64,000 nt of DNA from Bifidobacterium subtile. Lineage in GTDB: Bacteria; Actinomycetota; Actinomycetes; Actinomycetales; Bifidobacteriaceae. The notes beneath the pieces were generated by a model. The model was not told where the DNA came from. It saw only the letters and a list, made by a program, of their open reading frames with translations, and did not search any database. The DNA lies in assembly GCF_000741775.1 (NCBI RefSeq), contig NZ_JGZR01000001.1, positions 124,001 through 188,000 on the forward strand. Direction: 5' to 3'. How positions within the stretch are numbered: the stretch's first letter is position 1; every line of letters starts with the position of its first letter. Shown here in pieces: positions 25,528-35,359 of this stretch. The translations under genes were made by a program, and so were the position numbers.

Positions 25528-25836
25528 ATGGCGGGACAGAAAATCCGCATCAGGCTTAAGTCCTATGACCATGAGGTCATCGACCAATCGGCGAAGAAAA
25601 TCGTCGAGACGGTTACGAACGCGGGCGCCACTGTGGTGGGTCCGGTTCCTCTGCCGACCGAGAAGAACGTGTTCTGCGTGATCCGCTCTCCTCATAAGTA
25701 CAAGGATTCTCGCGAGCATTTCGAGATGCGCACGCATAAGCGCCTCATCGACATCGTGGACCCCACGCCCAAGGCTGTGGACTCCCTGATGCACATCGAT
25801 CTGCCTGCAGATGTCAATATCGAGATCAAGCTGTAG
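25528..25836 (+). CDS. rpsJ: 30S ribosomal protein S10
   Basis: 102 aa, usual length. It is the first gene of the S10-spc-alpha superoperon. S10 sits in the 30S head and also acts with NusB in transcription antitermination. Recognisable by [14 protein letters not shown] at the start, [19 protein letters not shown] (about 38-56) and [17 protein letters not shown]. rplC follows after 17 nt with a strong GAGGAGG. Confidence 0.98.
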   Translation: MAGQKIRIRLKSYDHEVIDQSAKKIVETVTNAGATVVGPVPLPTEKNVFCVIRSPHKYKDSREHFEMRTHKRLIDIVDPTPKAVDSLMHIDLPADVNIEIKL

Positions 25837-25853
25837 GGGAGGAGGAAACCGCA

Positions 25854-26504
25854 ATGTCGCAAAAGGCAAATCGCAACGCGCTACTGGGCAAGAAGCTCGG
25901 CATGTCGCAGGTCTGGGATGAGAACGGCTTCTTCGTCCCTGTCACGCTCGTAGACGTCTCCACCAACGTGGTCACGACCGTCAAGACCGAGGAAAGCGAC
26001 GGCTACAACGCCGTGCAACTCGGCTACGGCCAGATCGACCCGACCAAGGTGACCAAGCCTCTCGCAGGCCACTTCGCCAAGGCCGGCGTCACGCCGCGTC
26101 GCCACCTCGCCGAGGTGCGCACCGAGAACGCCGCCGAGTTCGAGCCCGGCCAGGAGCTGAGCGCCGAGGTCTTCGGCGAAGGCGCCGTGGTGGATGTCAC
26201 CGGCACCACCAAGGGCAAGGGCTTCGCGGGCACCATCAAGCGTTGGGGCTTCAAGTCCTATCGTCGTACCCACGGCTCGCACAAAAACGAGCGTCGCCCC
26301 GGTTCCGTCGGCGCGTGCGCTACTCCGAGCCGCATCCTCAAGGGCAAGCGCATGGCTGGCCGCATGGGCCATGTCACCTCCACCGTGCAGAACCTCACCG
26401 TGGTTTCCGCGGATGTGGAGAGCGGCATCATCGCGCTCAAGGGTGCCGTTCCCGGCCCCAAGGGTGCCATCGTGCTTGTCCGTTCCGCAGTGAAGGGAGC
26501 CTGA
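25854..26504 (+). CDS. rplC: 50S ribosomal protein L3
   Basis: 216 aa. L3 helps initiate 50S assembly and reaches toward the peptidyl transferase centre with a long loop. The family signature is around KGKGFAGTIKRWGF, then the GSHKNERRPGSVGACATPSR stretch. Start AATG 25854 has GGAGGAGG 11 nt upstream. rplD begins 4 nt after the stop. Confidence 0.98.
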   Translation: MSQKANRNALLGKKLGMSQVWDENGFFVPVTLVDVSTNVVTTVKTEESDGYNAVQLGYGQIDPTKVTKPLAGHFAKAGVTPRRHLAEVRTENAAEFEPGQELSAEVFGEGAVVDVTGTTKGKGFAGTIKRWGFKSYRRTHGSHKNERRPGSVGACATPSRILKGKRMAGRMGHVTSTVQNLTVVSADVESGIIALKGAVPGPKGAIVLVRSAVKGA

Positions 26505-26508
26505 GACA

Positions 26509-27174
26509 ATGGCTAACGTTACTTTGAACGTCACTGACGCCAAGGGCAAGTCCGCCGGCTCCGTTGAAGCTCCTGCCGAGATCTTCGGCATCTCCGACGA
26601 AGACGTGCAGGCTCATGTGCCGCTGATTCACCAAGTGGTCATCGGCCAGCTCGCGGCGGCCCGCCAGGGCACACATTCCACCAAGAACCGTGGCGCTGTT
26701 TCCGGCGGCGGCAAGAAGCCGTGGAAGCAGAAGGGCACCGGTCGTGCCCGCCAGGGTTCGATCCGTGCGCCGCAATGGGCTCACGGCGGCGTGGCCCATG
26801 GTCCGGTTCCGCGCAACTACGAGCAACGCACCCCGAAGAAGATGAAGGCCAGCGCCCTGCGCTACGTCCTGTCCAATCGGGCCAACGCCGGCCGCATCGC
26901 CGTCGTGGATCTGGGCATCACCGATACCCCGTCCACCAAGACCGCGATCGCCGCACTGAACCCCGTGACCGAGAACAAGTTCACCACCGTCGTGCTGTCG
27001 CGCGACAACGTGAACGAGTGGCTCTCCGTGCGCAACATCCCCACCGTGCATGTGATCTTCGCCGATCAGCTCAACACGTACGATGTGGTCACCGCTCAAT
27101 ACATCGTCTTCACCAAAGACGGCTTCGACGCCTTTGTGGCTTCGAAGACCGAGCCGATCGCCAAGGAGGCCTGA
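26509..27174 (+). CDS. rplD: 50S ribosomal protein L4
   Basis: 221 aa. L4 lines the exit tunnel and in some bacteria represses the S10 operon. The tunnel-loop region is clear at [20 protein letters not shown], followed by [25 protein letters not shown] lies upstream. rplW starts 5 nt beyond the stop. Confidence 0.98.
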   Translation: MANVTLNVTDAKGKSAGSVEAPAEIFGISDEDVQAHVPLIHQVVIGQLAAARQGTHSTKNRGAVSGGGKKPWKQKGTGRARQGSIRAPQWAHGGVAHGPVPRNYEQRTPKKMKASALRYVLSNRANAGRIAVVDLGITDTPSTKTAIAALNPVTENKFTTVVLSRDNVNEWLSVRNIPTVHVIFADQLNTYDVVTAQYIVFTKDGFDAFVASKTEPIAKEA

Positions 27175-27179
27175 TCCAC

Positions 27180-27476
27180 ATGGTCGCTATTCACAAGCCA
27201 GCACATGACATCATCCTCAAGCCTGTCGTCTCCGAGAAGAGCTATGCGGCCTCTGACCGCGGGCAGTACACCTTCGTGGTGGCGCCCAGCGCGAACAAGG
27301 TGCAGATCAAGCAGGCCATCGAAGAGATCTTCAAGGTCAAGGTGACGAACGTCAACACCCTCAACCGCACCGGCAAGCGCCAGCGCACCCGCTCGGGCTT
27401 CGGCCAGCGCGTGAGCGAGAAGCGCGCGATCGTGTCCGTGGCCGAGGGCCAGACGATCGACATCTTCGGTAACTGA
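27180..27476 (+). CDS. rplW: 50S ribosomal protein L23
   Basis: 98 aa. L23 is at the tunnel exit and docks trigger factor and SRP. It opens [15 protein letters not shown] and carries the [20 protein letters not shown] block. ATG 27180 follows AAGGAGGCC, which lies inside the end of rplD. Confidence 0.97.
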   Translation: MVAIHKPAHDIILKPVVSEKSYAASDRGQYTFVVAPSANKVQIKQAIEEIFKVKVTNVNTLNRTGKRQRTRSGFGQRVSEKRAIVSVAEGQTIDIFGN

Positions 27477-27511
27477 AGGTTAGCCGAGAAAGTCAAAGGA
27501 AGAACTACATT

Positions 27512-28342
27512 ATGGCTATCCGTACATATAAGCCGACCTCTGCGGGCCGTCGCAACGCTTCGGTTTCGGACTTCTCCGAGATCACGCGCTCCACGCCCGA
27601 GAAGTCGCTGGTTCGCAAGCTGTCCAAAACCGGCGGACGCAATTCATACGGCCGCATGACCTCCCGCCATCGCGGCGGCGGTCACAAGCGCCAGTATCGT
27701 CTCATCGATTTCAGGCGCTGGGACAAGGACGGCGTGCCGGCCAAGGTCGCTGAAATCGAGTACGACCCGAACCGCTCCGCGCGCATCGCGCTGCTGCACT
27801 ATGCCGACGGCGAGAAGCGCTACATCGTCGCTCCTGAAGGCATTGGCCAGGGCGACGTGATCGAGACGGGCGCCCAGGCCGATATCAAGCCGGGCAACAA
27901 CCTGCCGCTGCGCAACATCCCGACCGGTACCATCGTGCACGCCATCGAGCTTCGCCCGCTGGGCGGCGCGAAGATCGCGCGTTCCGCAGGCGCCGGCGTC
28001 CAGCTGGTCGCCAAGGACGGAGCCTACGCTCAGCTGCGTATGCCGTCCGGCGAAATCCGCAACGTCGACGCACGCTGCCGCGCCACCGTCGGTGAGGTCG
28101 GCAACGCCGATCACGCCAATGTGGAGCTGGGCAAGGCAGGCCGCGCGCGCTGGATCGGCAAGCGCCCGATCACCCGTGGCGAGTCCATGAACCCGGTCGA
28201 CCACCCGCACGGCGGCCGCACCCGTGGCGGCAAGCCGCCAGTGTCTCCGTGGGGCAAGGGCGAAGTTCGTACGCGTCATCCGAAGAAGGCTTCGAACAAG
28301 ATGATCGTTCGTCGCCGTCCGAATGGTAAGAACCGCAAGTAA
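27512..28342 (+). CDS. rplB: 50S ribosomal protein L2
   Basis: 276 aa. L2 is needed for subunit joining and peptidyl transfer. The near-universal C-terminal signature [20 protein letters not shown] is preceded by [23 protein letters not shown] lies upstream of ATG 27512. Confidence 0.98.
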   Translation: MAIRTYKPTSAGRRNASVSDFSEITRSTPEKSLVRKLSKTGGRNSYGRMTSRHRGGGHKRQYRLIDFRRWDKDGVPAKVAEIEYDPNRSARIALLHYADGEKRYIVAPEGIGQGDVIETGAQADIKPGNNLPLRNIPTGTIVHAIELRPLGGAKIARSAGAGVQLVAKDGAYAQLRMPSGEIRNVDARCRATVGEVGNADHANVELGKAGRARWIGKRPITRGESMNPVDHPHGGRTRGGKPPVSPWGKGEVRTRHPKKASNKMIVRRRPNGKNRK

Positions 28343-28357
28343 GGGAGTGTCGAGCAG

Positions 28358-28636
28358 ATGACTCGAAGCATCAAGAAGGGCCCCTTCGTCGACGCCCACC
28401 TACAGAAGAAAGTCGACGTTCAGAATGAGAAGGGCACGCACAACGTCATCAAGACGTGGTCGCGCCGTTCGATGATCACGCCTGATTTCATCGGGCACAC
28501 CTTCGCCGTTCACGATGGCCGCAAGCATGTCCCGGTGTTCGTCACCGAGGCCATGGTCGGCCACAAGCTCGGTGAATTCGCCCCGACCAAGACCTTCCGA
28601 GGTCATGTGAAGGACGACAAAAAGGCACGCCGCTAA
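28358..28636 (+). CDS. rpsS: 30S ribosomal protein S19
   Basis: 92 aa. S19 sits at the 30S head near S13 and the A-site finger. It starts [14 protein letters not shown] and carries [27 protein letters not shown] lies upstream. 17 nt separate it from rplV. Confidence 0.98.
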   Translation: MTRSIKKGPFVDAHLQKKVDVQNEKGTHNVIKTWSRRSMITPDFIGHTFAVHDGRKHVPVFVTEAMVGHKLGEFAPTKTFRGHVKDDKKARR

Positions 28637-28653
28637 AGGAGAGTAAAGACTTT

Positions 28654-29013
28654 ATGGAAGCTAAAGCAATCGCACGTCACGTACGCGTGACGCCGCGCAA
28701 GGCTCGCCGCATGGTCGACCTCATCCGAGGCAAGCAGGCGACGCAGGCCATCATCACCCTCAAGTTCGCCCCTCAGGACGCTGCCACTCCGGTGCGCAAG
28801 GTTCTGGAGAGCGCTGTAGCGAACGCCCGCGTCAAGGCCGACAAGGCTGGCGAGGCGTTTCACGAGAACGATCTGTATGTCACGGAGACGTATGTGGACG
28901 AAGGCGTGACGCTCAAGCGTTTCCGCGCTCGTGCGCAGGGCCGTGCCGCTCGTATCAACAAGCGCACCAGCCACATCACGGTCGTCGTCGCCAACAAGGA
29001 AGGAGCCCGCTAA
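28654..29013 (+). CDS. rplV: 50S ribosomal protein L22
   Basis: 119 aa. The L22 beta-hairpin lines the nascent-chain tunnel; macrolide resistance changes map there. Signature [20 protein letters not shown] is near the C-terminus. AAAGGAGAG lies upstream. rpsC begins 2 nt after the stop. Confidence 0.98.
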   Translation: MEAKAIARHVRVTPRKARRMVDLIRGKQATQAIITLKFAPQDAATPVRKVLESAVANARVKADKAGEAFHENDLYVTETYVDEGVTLKRFRARAQGRAARINKRTSHITVVVANKEGAR

Positions 29014-29015
29014 AG

Positions 29016-29840
29016 ATGGGTCAGAAGATCAATCCCTTCGGATACCGCCTGGGCATCACCGAAGACCACCGTTCCAAGTGGTTCTCAGACTCCAGCAAGG
29101 CCGGCGAACGCTACCGTGATTTCGTCCTCGAAGACGATGAGATCCGCAAGGTCATGAGCAAGGACCTCGAGCGTGCGGGCGTTTCCCGCATCGTCATCGA
29201 GCGCACCCGCGACCGCGTGCGTGTGGACATCCACACCGCCCGCCCGGGCATTGTGATCGGCCGCCGCGGAGCTGAAGCCGAGCGCGTTCGCGCCAAGCTC
29301 GAGAAGCTCACGGGCAAGCAGGTCCAGCTCAATATCTTCGAAGTGAAGAACGCCGCGCTCGATGCGCAGCTGGTCGCTCAGGGCATCGCCGAGCAGCTGA
29401 CCAACCGCGTCACCTTCCGCCGTGCGATGCGCAAGGCCCAGCAGGACGCCATGCACGCCGGCGCCAAGGGCATCCGCATCAAGCTCTCCGGCCGCCTCGG
29501 CGGCGCGGAAATGAGCCGTTCCGAGTTCTATCGCGAGGGCCGCGTTCCGCTGCAGACCCTGCGCGCCCTGATCGATTACGGCTTCTTCGAAGCCAAGACC
29601 ACCTACGGCCGCATCGGCGTGAAGGTGTGGATCTACAAGGGCGACATGACCGAGCATGAGTTCGAGGAGCAGCAGGCCCAGCAGGGCGCGGGCCGCCCCG
29701 GCCGTCGTGGCGGCGATCGCCGCCCGCGCCGTGGACAGCGTCCGGGCTCTCAGCGCAGGACCGAAGCCGGCTCGCCGGCCGAGTCCGAGACCGCAGCCCC
29801 GGCTGCTGCCGCGGCTCCTGCTACAGAAGTGAAGGAGTGA
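29016..29840 (+). CDS. rpsC: 30S ribosomal protein S3
   Basis: 274 aa. S3 forms part of the mRNA entry channel and has helicase activity with S4 and S5. A KH domain lies around [21 protein letters not shown] (with its GXXG-like turn), and the C-terminal domain ends near WIYKGDM. A tail of about 60 residues rich in Gly/Arg and then Ala/Pro extends beyond the core, longer than in Proteobacteria. Confidence 0.98.
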   Translation: MGQKINPFGYRLGITEDHRSKWFSDSSKAGERYRDFVLEDDEIRKVMSKDLERAGVSRIVIERTRDRVRVDIHTARPGIVIGRRGAEAERVRAKLEKLTGKQVQLNIFEVKNAALDAQLVAQGIAEQLTNRVTFRRAMRKAQQDAMHAGAKGIRIKLSGRLGGAEMSRSEFYREGRVPLQTLRALIDYGFFEAKTTYGRIGVKVWIYKGDMTEHEFEEQQAQQGAGRPGRRGGDRRPRRGQRPGSQRRTEAGSPAESETAAPAAAAAPATEVKE

Positions 29841-29846
29841 GCATCA

Positions 29847-30266
29847 ATGCTTATCCCAAAGAGGACCAAGTATCGTAAGCAGCAGCGTCCGACCCGCCGT
29901 GGCATGTCCAAGGGCGGCAACGAGATCGCCTTCGGCGATTACGGCATTCAGGCGCTTGCCCCCGCATACGTGACCAACCGCCAGATCGAGGCCGCTCGTA
30001 TCGCCATGACCCGCTACATCAAGCGTGGCGGTCGTGTGTGGATCACGATCTTCCCCGATCGCCCGCTCACCAAGCACGCGCTTGGCTCGCGAATGGGCTC
30101 CGGCAAGGGCACGCCCGAGTTCTGGATCGCCAACGTGCGTCCTGGGCGCGTCATGTTCGAGATCGGCGGCGTGAGCGAGGACATCGCCCACGAGGCGCTG
30201 CGTCGAGCGATCGACAAGCTCCCGATGAAGTGCCGTATTATTGCTCGCGAAGGCGGTGACATCTGA
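29847..30266 (+). CDS. rplP: 50S ribosomal protein L16
   Basis: 139 aa. L16 positions A-site tRNA in the peptidyl transferase region. It starts [15 protein letters not shown] and carries [20 protein letters not shown] and [18 protein letters not shown] lies upstream. Its TGA shares its last base with the A of the rpmC ATG, so the pair is coupled. Confidence 0.98.
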   Translation: MLIPKRTKYRKQQRPTRRGMSKGGNEIAFGDYGIQALAPAYVTNRQIEAARIAMTRYIKRGGRVWITIFPDRPLTKHALGSRMGSGKGTPEFWIANVRPGRVMFEIGGVSEDIAHEALRRAIDKLPMKCRIIAREGGDI

Positions 30267-30523
30267 TGTCAGTCGGAACTGCAGACTACACCATCAAGAA
30301 TCTCAATGAGAAGACCAATGACGAGATCGAAGGCTTCCTGAAGAAGTCCAAGGAAGAGCTGTTCAACCTGCGCTTCCAGAACGCCACTGGCCAGCTCGAC
30401 AACTCCGCTCGTCTCAAGGCCGTCAAGCGCGATGTCGCCAGGATGTACACTGTCCTGCGCGAACGCGAGCTGGGCATCAGCCAAACTCCTGAGGCAAGCG
30501 CAACCAAGACCGAGGAGAAGTAA
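30266..30523 (+). CDS. rpmC: 50S ribosomal protein L29
   Basis: 85 aa. A small two-helix protein at the tunnel exit. Core [20 protein letters not shown] and [15 protein letters not shown] are followed by a short acidic tail. It overlaps rplP by 1 nt (TGATG). rpsQ follows after 2 nt. Confidence 0.96.
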   Translation: MSVGTADYTIKNLNEKTNDEIEGFLKKSKEELFNLRFQNATGQLDNSARLKAVKRDVARMYTVLRERELGISQTPEASATKTEEK

Positions 30524-30525
30524 GC

Positions 30526-30792
30526 ATGGCTGAGAAGCAAGAGCGCAACTTCCGCAAGACTCGCAGCGGCTATGTCGTGTCCGACGCTATGGACAAGACG
30601 GTCACCGTCGAGCTCGAGCAGCGTTCGACCCATCCGCTCTACGGCAAGGTCGTCCGCACCACTCGCACGGTCAAAGCCCATGACGAACACAACGACGCCC
30701 ACGTTGGCGACCTCGTGAGTATCATGGAAACTCGGCCTTTGAGCAAGACCAAGCGTTGGCGCGTCGACTCCATCGTCGAGCGCGCCAAGTAA
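30526..30792 (+). CDS. rpsQ: 30S ribosomal protein S17
   Basis: 88 aa. A primary 16S-binding OB-fold protein. Seen: [20 protein letters not shown] and [19 protein letters not shown]. It closes the S10 segment. The 71-nt gap to rplN holds an imperfect hairpin (about 30809-30838, CTCC/GGAG with inner CGAG/CTCG) before the AAGGAGAA of rplN. Confidence 0.97.
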   Translation: MAEKQERNFRKTRSGYVVSDAMDKTVTVELEQRSTHPLYGKVVRTTRTVKAHDEHNDAHVGDLVSIMETRPLSKTKRWRVDSIVERAK

Positions 30793-30863
30793 CAAGTTCG
30801 GCAAGGCTCCGCGAGACACCTGCAAGGGTGCTCGGGGAGAACCAGCTCGGCTAAGGAGAATCA

Positions 30864-31232
30864 ATGATTCAGCAGGAAACGCGGCTTCATATCGCCGACA
30901 ACACGGGTGCCAAGGAGATCTTGGCCATCCGCGTGCTCGGCGGGTCGAAGCGACGCTATGCCGGCATTGGCGACGTGATCGTCGCCTCCGTCAAGGACGC
31001 GATCCCTGGCGGGTCGGTCAAGAAGGGCGACGTGGTCAAGGCCGTCGTCGTCCGCACTGTCAAGGAGCACCGTCGCGCTGACGGCTCCTACATCAAGTTT
31101 GACGAGAACGCCGCCGTCATTCTCGGCTCTGGCCGTGAACCCAAGGGCACTCGTATCTTCGGACCGGTCGGTCGTGAACTGCGCGACAAGCGCTTCATGA
31201 GGATCGTGTCCCTCGCCCCGGAGGTGATCTGA
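30864..31232 (+). CDS. rplN: 50S ribosomal protein L14
   Basis: 122 aa, full length. L14 is at the subunit interface. It starts [19 protein letters not shown] and has the ending [19 protein letters not shown]. First gene of the spc segment. rplX starts 2 nt after the stop. Confidence 0.98.
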   Translation: MIQQETRLHIADNTGAKEILAIRVLGGSKRRYAGIGDVIVASVKDAIPGGSVKKGDVVKAVVVRTVKEHRRADGSYIKFDENAAVILGSGREPKGTRIFGPVGRELRDKRFMRIVSLAPEVI

Positions 31233-31234
31233 AA

Positions 31235-31570
31235 ATGGTAGCCAAGATCAAGTCCGGCGACCAGGTCAAGGTCATCCGCGGCAAGGACCGCGGCAAGGAG
31301 GGCACCGTCACCCGCGTGCTCGCCAACGACCGTCTGATCGTCGAAGGTGTGCAAATCGTCAAGAAGCACGTGCGCGCCACACAGCAGGGCCAGCAGGCCG
31401 GCATCGTCTCCGCCGAGGCGCCGATCCATCGCTCCAATGTGATGCTGATCGACCCCGAGACCAAGGAGCCCACTCGCGTGGGCGTCGCGGTCAAGGAAGA
31501 GGCCCGTGACGGCAAGGTCAAGGTCGTGCGTACGCGCGTCGCCAAGAAGTCCGGAAAGGAGCTGGCATGA
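31235..31570 (+). CDS. rplX: 50S ribosomal protein L24
   Basis: 111 aa. An assembly initiator with a KOW motif ([20 protein letters not shown]). Its stop overlaps the rplE start by 4 nt (ATGA). Confidence 0.97.
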   Translation: MVAKIKSGDQVKVIRGKDRGKEGTVTRVLANDRLIVEGVQIVKKHVRATQQGQQAGIVSAEAPIHRSNVMLIDPETKEPTRVGVAVKEEARDGKVKVVRTRVAKKSGKELA

Positions 31571-32139
31571 GCGCCACAGCAGTTGAAGCTCCAGCAACTC
31601 CGCGTCTGAAGCAGAAGTACAACGACGAGATCGTCGCCAAGCTGGAGAAGGAGTTCAAGCACTCCAACCCCATGCAGGTGGCGCACCTCAAGAAGATCGT
31701 CGTCTCCATGGGCGTCGGTGCCGCGGCTCGCGACTCCAAGCTCATCGAAGGCGCCGTCAAGGATCTCACGCTGATCACCGGCCAGAAGCCCAAGATCACC
31801 AAGGCCAAGAAGTCCGTCGCGCAGTTCCACCTGCGTGAAGGCCAGGCCATCGGCGCCTATGTGACGCTTCGCGGCGAACGCATGTGGGAGTTCCTCGATC
31901 GTCTGCTGACCCTCGCCCTGCCCCGCATCCGCGATTTCCGCGGCATCAACGGCAAGCAGTTCGACGGCCAGGGGAACTACAACTTCGGCCTCACCGAGCA
32001 GTCCATGTTCCATGAGATCGATCCCGATTCCATCGACCACCAGCGTGGCATGGACATCACCGTGGTGACCAGCACCAAGGACGACAAGGAAGCAAGCGCG
32101 CTCTTGAAGCACCTGGGCTTCCCCTTCAAGGAGAACTGA
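31567..32139 (+). CDS. rplE: 50S ribosomal protein L5
   Basis: 190 aa. L5 binds 5S rRNA and contacts P-site tRNA. Signature [20 protein letters not shown] and the C-terminal [20 protein letters not shown]. Coupled to rplX by ATGA. rpsZ begins 1 nt after the stop. Confidence 0.98.
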   Translation: MSATAVEAPATPRLKQKYNDEIVAKLEKEFKHSNPMQVAHLKKIVVSMGVGAAARDSKLIEGAVKDLTLITGQKPKITKAKKSVAQFHLREGQAIGAYVTLRGERMWEFLDRLLTLALPRIRDFRGINGKQFDGQGNYNFGLTEQSMFHEIDPDSIDHQRGMDITVVTSTKDDKEASALLKHLGFPFKEN

Positions 32140-32140
32140 T

Positions 32141-32326
32141 ATGGCAAAAACCGCTCTTAAGAACAAGGCGGCCGCGAGCCCGAAGTTCAAGGTGCGCGGC
32201 TACACCCGCTGCCAGGTTTGCGGGCGTCCCCATTCCGTGTACCGCAAGTTCGGCCTGTGCCGCATCTGCCTTCGCGAGAAGGCTCACCGTGGCGAGCTGC
32301 CCGGAGTTACGAAGTCCAGTTGGTAA
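32141..32326 (+). CDS. rpsZ: 30S ribosomal protein S14, zinc-binding type Z
   Basis: 61 aa with a zinc ribbon C24-x2-C27 and C40-x2-C43 ([20 protein letters not shown]), ending LPGVTKSSW. Only the zinc form is seen in this window. It is followed by an 85-nt gap with an 8-bp hairpin CGCGCAGC/GCTGCGCG (32352-32372) before rpsH. Confidence 0.98.
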   Translation: MAKTALKNKAAASPKFKVRGYTRCQVCGRPHSVYRKFGLCRICLREKAHRGELPGVTKSSW

Positions 32327-32411
32327 ACATCGACGCTGAAGGTCCCTCATTCGCGCAGCCGAATGCTGCGCGGGTGGAGGAAACCACGGCGAGAAAGGGC
32401 GTACGCCCACA

Positions 32412-32810
32412 ATGACAATGACAGATCCCATCGCAGACATGCTTACGCGTCTGCGTAATGCGAGTGCGGCAAAACACGAGACCGTGGACATGCCGTATTC
32501 CAAGTTCAAGGCGAACATCGCCGAAATCCTCGAGCGCGAAGGCTATATCAAGGGTTTCTTGGCGAAGGAAGCCAAGGTCGGCCAGACCTTGGAAATCGCC
32601 CTTAAGTACGGCCCGACCGGGGAGCGTTCCCTGCAGGGCATCAAGCGCATCTCGAAGCCGGGATTGCGCCGCTATGCGAAGTCGGACTCCCTGCCCATGC
32701 CTTTGGGCGGACTCGGCATCGCCATCATCTCGACCAGTTCGGGATTGCTGACCCAAAAGGAATGCCTCGACCGGGGCATCGGCGGCGAAATCGTCGCCTA
32801 CGTGTGGTGA
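32412..32810 (+). CDS. rpsH: 30S ribosomal protein S8
   Basis: 132 aa. S8 binds the central domain of 16S rRNA and in E. coli represses the spc genes. It starts with [19 protein letters not shown] and ends with the [20 protein letters not shown] signature. GAGAAAGGG lies upstream. Confidence 0.98.
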   Translation: MTMTDPIADMLTRLRNASAAKHETVDMPYSKFKANIAEILEREGYIKGFLAKEAKVGQTLEIALKYGPTGERSLQGIKRISKPGLRRYAKSDSLPMPLGGLGIAIISTSSGLLTQKECLDRGIGGEIVAYVW

Positions 32811-32826
32811 GAAAGGAGAGCTGAAC

Positions 32827-33366
32827 ATGGCATCGCATATTGGCAAGCTCCCCGTCGCCATCCCGGCAGGCGTGGAGGTCTCCATCGAGGGACAGAACTT
32901 CTCCGTCAAGGGCTCCAAGGGCTCTGACTCCTACACGATTCCCGAAGGCATCACCGGTGCGGTCGAGGGCGATCAGATCGTGCTGACCCCGGCCGACGAT
33001 GAACGCCAGACCCGCGCATACCACGGCCTGAGCCGTTCGATCATCGCTTCGATGGTCAAGGGCGTGCACGACGGGTACACCAAGACGCTTGACATCATCG
33101 GCACGGGCTACCGTGCGCAGATGAAGGGCAAGGGCATCGAGTTCTCGCTTGGCTACTCGCACACCATCACCGTGCAGCCGCCGGAAGGCATCGAATTCGA
33201 GCTGCCGAACGCCAACCAGGTCATCGTGAAGGGCACCGACAAGCAGGTCGTCGGCCAAGCTGCGGCTAACATCCGCAAGCTGCGTGCGCCGGAACCTTAC
33301 AAGGGCAAGGGCATCAAGTACACCGACGAGCACATCCTGCGCAAGGCTGGAAAGGCTGGTAAGTGA
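32827..33366 (+). CDS. rplF: 50S ribosomal protein L6
   Basis: 179 aa. Two repeated alpha/beta domains near the GTPase centre. Family signature at the C-terminus: [30 protein letters not shown] lies upstream. rplR starts 1 nt after the stop. Confidence 0.98.
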   Translation: MASHIGKLPVAIPAGVEVSIEGQNFSVKGSKGSDSYTIPEGITGAVEGDQIVLTPADDERQTRAYHGLSRSIIASMVKGVHDGYTKTLDIIGTGYRAQMKGKGIEFSLGYSHTITVQPPEGIEFELPNANQVIVKGTDKQVVGQAAANIRKLRAPEPYKGKGIKYTDEHILRKAGKAGK

Positions 33367-33367
33367 T

Positions 33368-33739
33368 ATGAGCGTGAAGATTTTCGGCAAGGGCAAGTAC
33401 GTCGCACGACTTCGTCGCCATTCCCGTCTGCGCAAGCACATCTCCGGCACCGCCGAGCGTCCGCGTCTCGTGGTCACCCGTTCGAACCGCCACATGGTCG
33501 CCCAGATCGTCGACGACACCAAGGGCATGACCTTGGCAAGCGTCTCCACGCTGCAGGCTGACTTCAACGGCTTCGAGGGCACCAAGTCCGAAGCCGCCAA
33601 GAAGGTCGGCGAGCTGATCGCCAAGAAGGCCCAGGACGCCGGCATCACTGCGGTCGTCTTCGATCGTGGCGGCAACAAGTACCACGGTCGCGTCGCGGCT
33701 GTGGCCGATGGCGCCCGCGAGGGAGGTCTGGCACTGTGA
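33368..33739 (+). CDS. rplR: 50S ribosomal protein L18
   Basis: 123 aa. L18 binds 5S rRNA with L5. Core [20 protein letters not shown] and [19 protein letters not shown]. The start at 33368 is chosen over an in-frame 33284, which lies inside rplF. The stop overlaps the rpsE GTG (GTGA). Confidence 0.97.
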   Translation: MSVKIFGKGKYVARLRRHSRLRKHISGTAERPRLVVTRSNRHMVAQIVDDTKGMTLASVSTLQADFNGFEGTKSEAAKKVGELIAKKAQDAGITAVVFDRGGNKYHGRVAAVADGAREGGLAL

Positions 33740-34524
33740 GCGACAACACTGTGAGCGTCAACGATAAGGAAACTCAAGTGGCTGAAGAAACTCAGAACAC
33801 TCAAAGCTCCGCCCAGGGCGGCAACGATCAGCGCGGGGATTCCCGCGATGGCCGTCGCGGCCAGCGCGGCGAGGGCCGTCGTGGCGAAGGCCGCGGTGAG
33901 GGCCGTCGCGGCGAGCGTCGCGGCCGTCGCGAGGAGAATCGCGGCGACGAGCTGCTCGACCGCGTGGTGACCATCAACCGTGTGTCCAAGACCCATAAGG
34001 GCGGACGTACCTTCAGCTTTGCCGCTCTTGTAGTGGTGGGCGACGGCAACGGCACGGTCGGCGTCGGCTACGGCAAGTCCCGCGAGGTCCCTGCGGCCAT
34101 CGCTAAGGGCCAGCTGGATGCCAAGAAGCATATGTTCAATGTTCCGCGCGTTCGCGGCACGGTCACCCACCCGGTGATCGGCCATGACGCCGCGGGCACG
34201 GTCCTGCTGCGTCCTGCGGCCCCCGGCACCGGCGTTATCGCCGGCGGTCCGGTGCGCGCCGTCATGGAGTGCGCCGGCATCTCCGACATTCTCACCAAGT
34301 CGATGGGCTCCACCACCGCGGTGAATGTCGTGCGTGCCACCGTGGACGCCCTGAAGAACCTCGAAGAGCCTGAGGAAATCGCCGCCCGCCGTGGCGTCGC
34401 CCTCGAGGAAGTGGCTCCCGACGCCATGCTGCGCGCTCGTGCGGCCGGCATCGCCGAGGCTCGCAAGGCCCGTGAAGAGGCTCAGGCCAAGAAGGCCGCC
34501 TCCGACGCAAAGGATGGTGAGTGA
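33736..34524 (+). CDS. rpsE: 30S ribosomal protein S5 with Arg/Gly-rich N-terminal extension
   Basis: 262 aa. S5 takes part in mRNA unwinding and decoding accuracy. The double-stranded-RNA-type domain starts near residue 72 ([20 protein letters not shown]). [20 protein letters not shown] matches the S5 signature. About 75 residues precede it; residues 35-68 are an RG-rich repeat ([20 protein letters not shown]). It starts at GTG 33736, coupled to rplR. Confidence 0.97.
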   Translation: MSDNTVSVNDKETQVAEETQNTQSSAQGGNDQRGDSRDGRRGQRGEGRRGEGRGEGRRGERRGRREENRGDELLDRVVTINRVSKTHKGGRTFSFAALVVVGDGNGTVGVGYGKSREVPAAIAKGQLDAKKHMFNVPRVRGTVTHPVIGHDAAGTVLLRPAAPGTGVIAGGPVRAVMECAGISDILTKSMGSTTAVNVVRATVDALKNLEEPEEIAARRGVALEEVAPDAMLRARAAGIAEARKAREEAQAKKAASDAKDGE

Positions 34525-34706
34525 TGGCTAATCTCAAGATCACTCTGGTGCGTGGCTTGGTCAATAGGAAGCCCGCCCAGCGCGAGACGGTCAGGACTCT
34601 CGGTCTTCACAAGATCGGCCAGAGCGTCGTCCGTGAGGATTCGCCCGCCAATCGTGGTCTGGTGCACGCCGTGCGTCACCTGGTCACTGTCGAGGAGGTC
34701 GACTGA
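34524..34706 (+). CDS. rpmD: 50S ribosomal protein L30
   Basis: 60 aa. Sequence [20 protein letters not shown] is typical. The ATG overlaps the rpsE TGA (TGATG). rplO begins 2 nt after its stop. Confidence 0.97.
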   Translation: MANLKITLVRGLVNRKPAQRETVRTLGLHKIGQSVVREDSPANRGLVHAVRHLVTVEEVD

Positions 34707-34708
34707 TT

Positions 34709-35167
34709 ATGGCAAACGAAGAAAACAGCATCCTGCAGATGCATGATCTGCATCCTGCTCCCGGCGCCAAGAAGGACCGCATTCGTGTGGGCCGAGGCGA
34801 AGGCTCCAAGGGCAAGACCTCGGGCCGTGGAGACAAGGGCACGAAGAAGCGCTATCAGGTTCGTATGGGCTTTGAAGGCGGCCAGCTGCCGCTGTACATG
34901 CGCCTGCCGAAGCTGCGCGGCTTCAAAAGCCCCTTCAAGAAGGAGTTCCAGGTCGTCAACATCGCGACGCTTGCCGAGCTCTTCCCCAAGGGCGGCGAAG
35001 TGAGCGTCGAGGATCTGATCGCCAAGGGCGCCGTGCGTTCCGGCTACCCGGTCAAGGTGCTTGGCGACGGCGAGGCCACGACTGCTTTCACGCTCAAGGG
35101 CGTCAAGGCATCGGCCTCGGCCAAAGCCAAGATCGAAGCTGCAGGCGGCTCCATCTCCGAAGACTGA
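34709..35167 (+). CDS. rplO: 50S ribosomal protein L15
   Basis: 152 aa. It starts with [20 protein letters not shown] and has the glycine-rich assembly arm [20 protein letters not shown], then [20 protein letters not shown]. Last ribosomal gene before secY. Confidence 0.98.
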   Translation: MANEENSILQMHDLHPAPGAKKDRIRVGRGEGSKGKTSGRGDKGTKKRYQVRMGFEGGQLPLYMRLPKLRGFKSPFKKEFQVVNIATLAELFPKGGEVSVEDLIAKGAVRSGYPVKVLGDGEATTAFTLKGVKASASAKAKIEAAGGSISED

Positions 35168-35201
35168 TTGTCTATGGGGATACGCTTGATATAAAGCAAA
35201 G

Positions 35202-35240
35202 GATATGGCCCTCCCCGCGTTGCGCGGGGAGGGCCATATC
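35202..35240 (+). terminator. Strong hairpin between rplO and secY
   Basis: GATATGGCCCTCCCCGCG (35202-35219), loop TTG, perfect complement 35223-35240, then GTTATC. An 18-bp stem likely to end or attenuate transcription from the S10-spc part. secY would then need its own promoter in 35241-35345. Confidence 0.65.
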
Positions 35241-35359
35241 GTTATCATCACGCCTCGGCTAGGCATGCGTCTCTCGTAGACGCTCTACGCTAAACTCGAC
35301 GATTAGAGTCTGTTTGCATGGGTGCGTAAGCTACGCACGACAAGGGAAGGAAACCCCAG

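Noticed and set aside
24946-25869. 307-codon minus-strand open frame over the tandem repeats and rpsJ
   Set aside because: It is made of the structured repeats and the antisense of rpsJ. Its peptide is repeat-derived, with no start signal or family resemblance.
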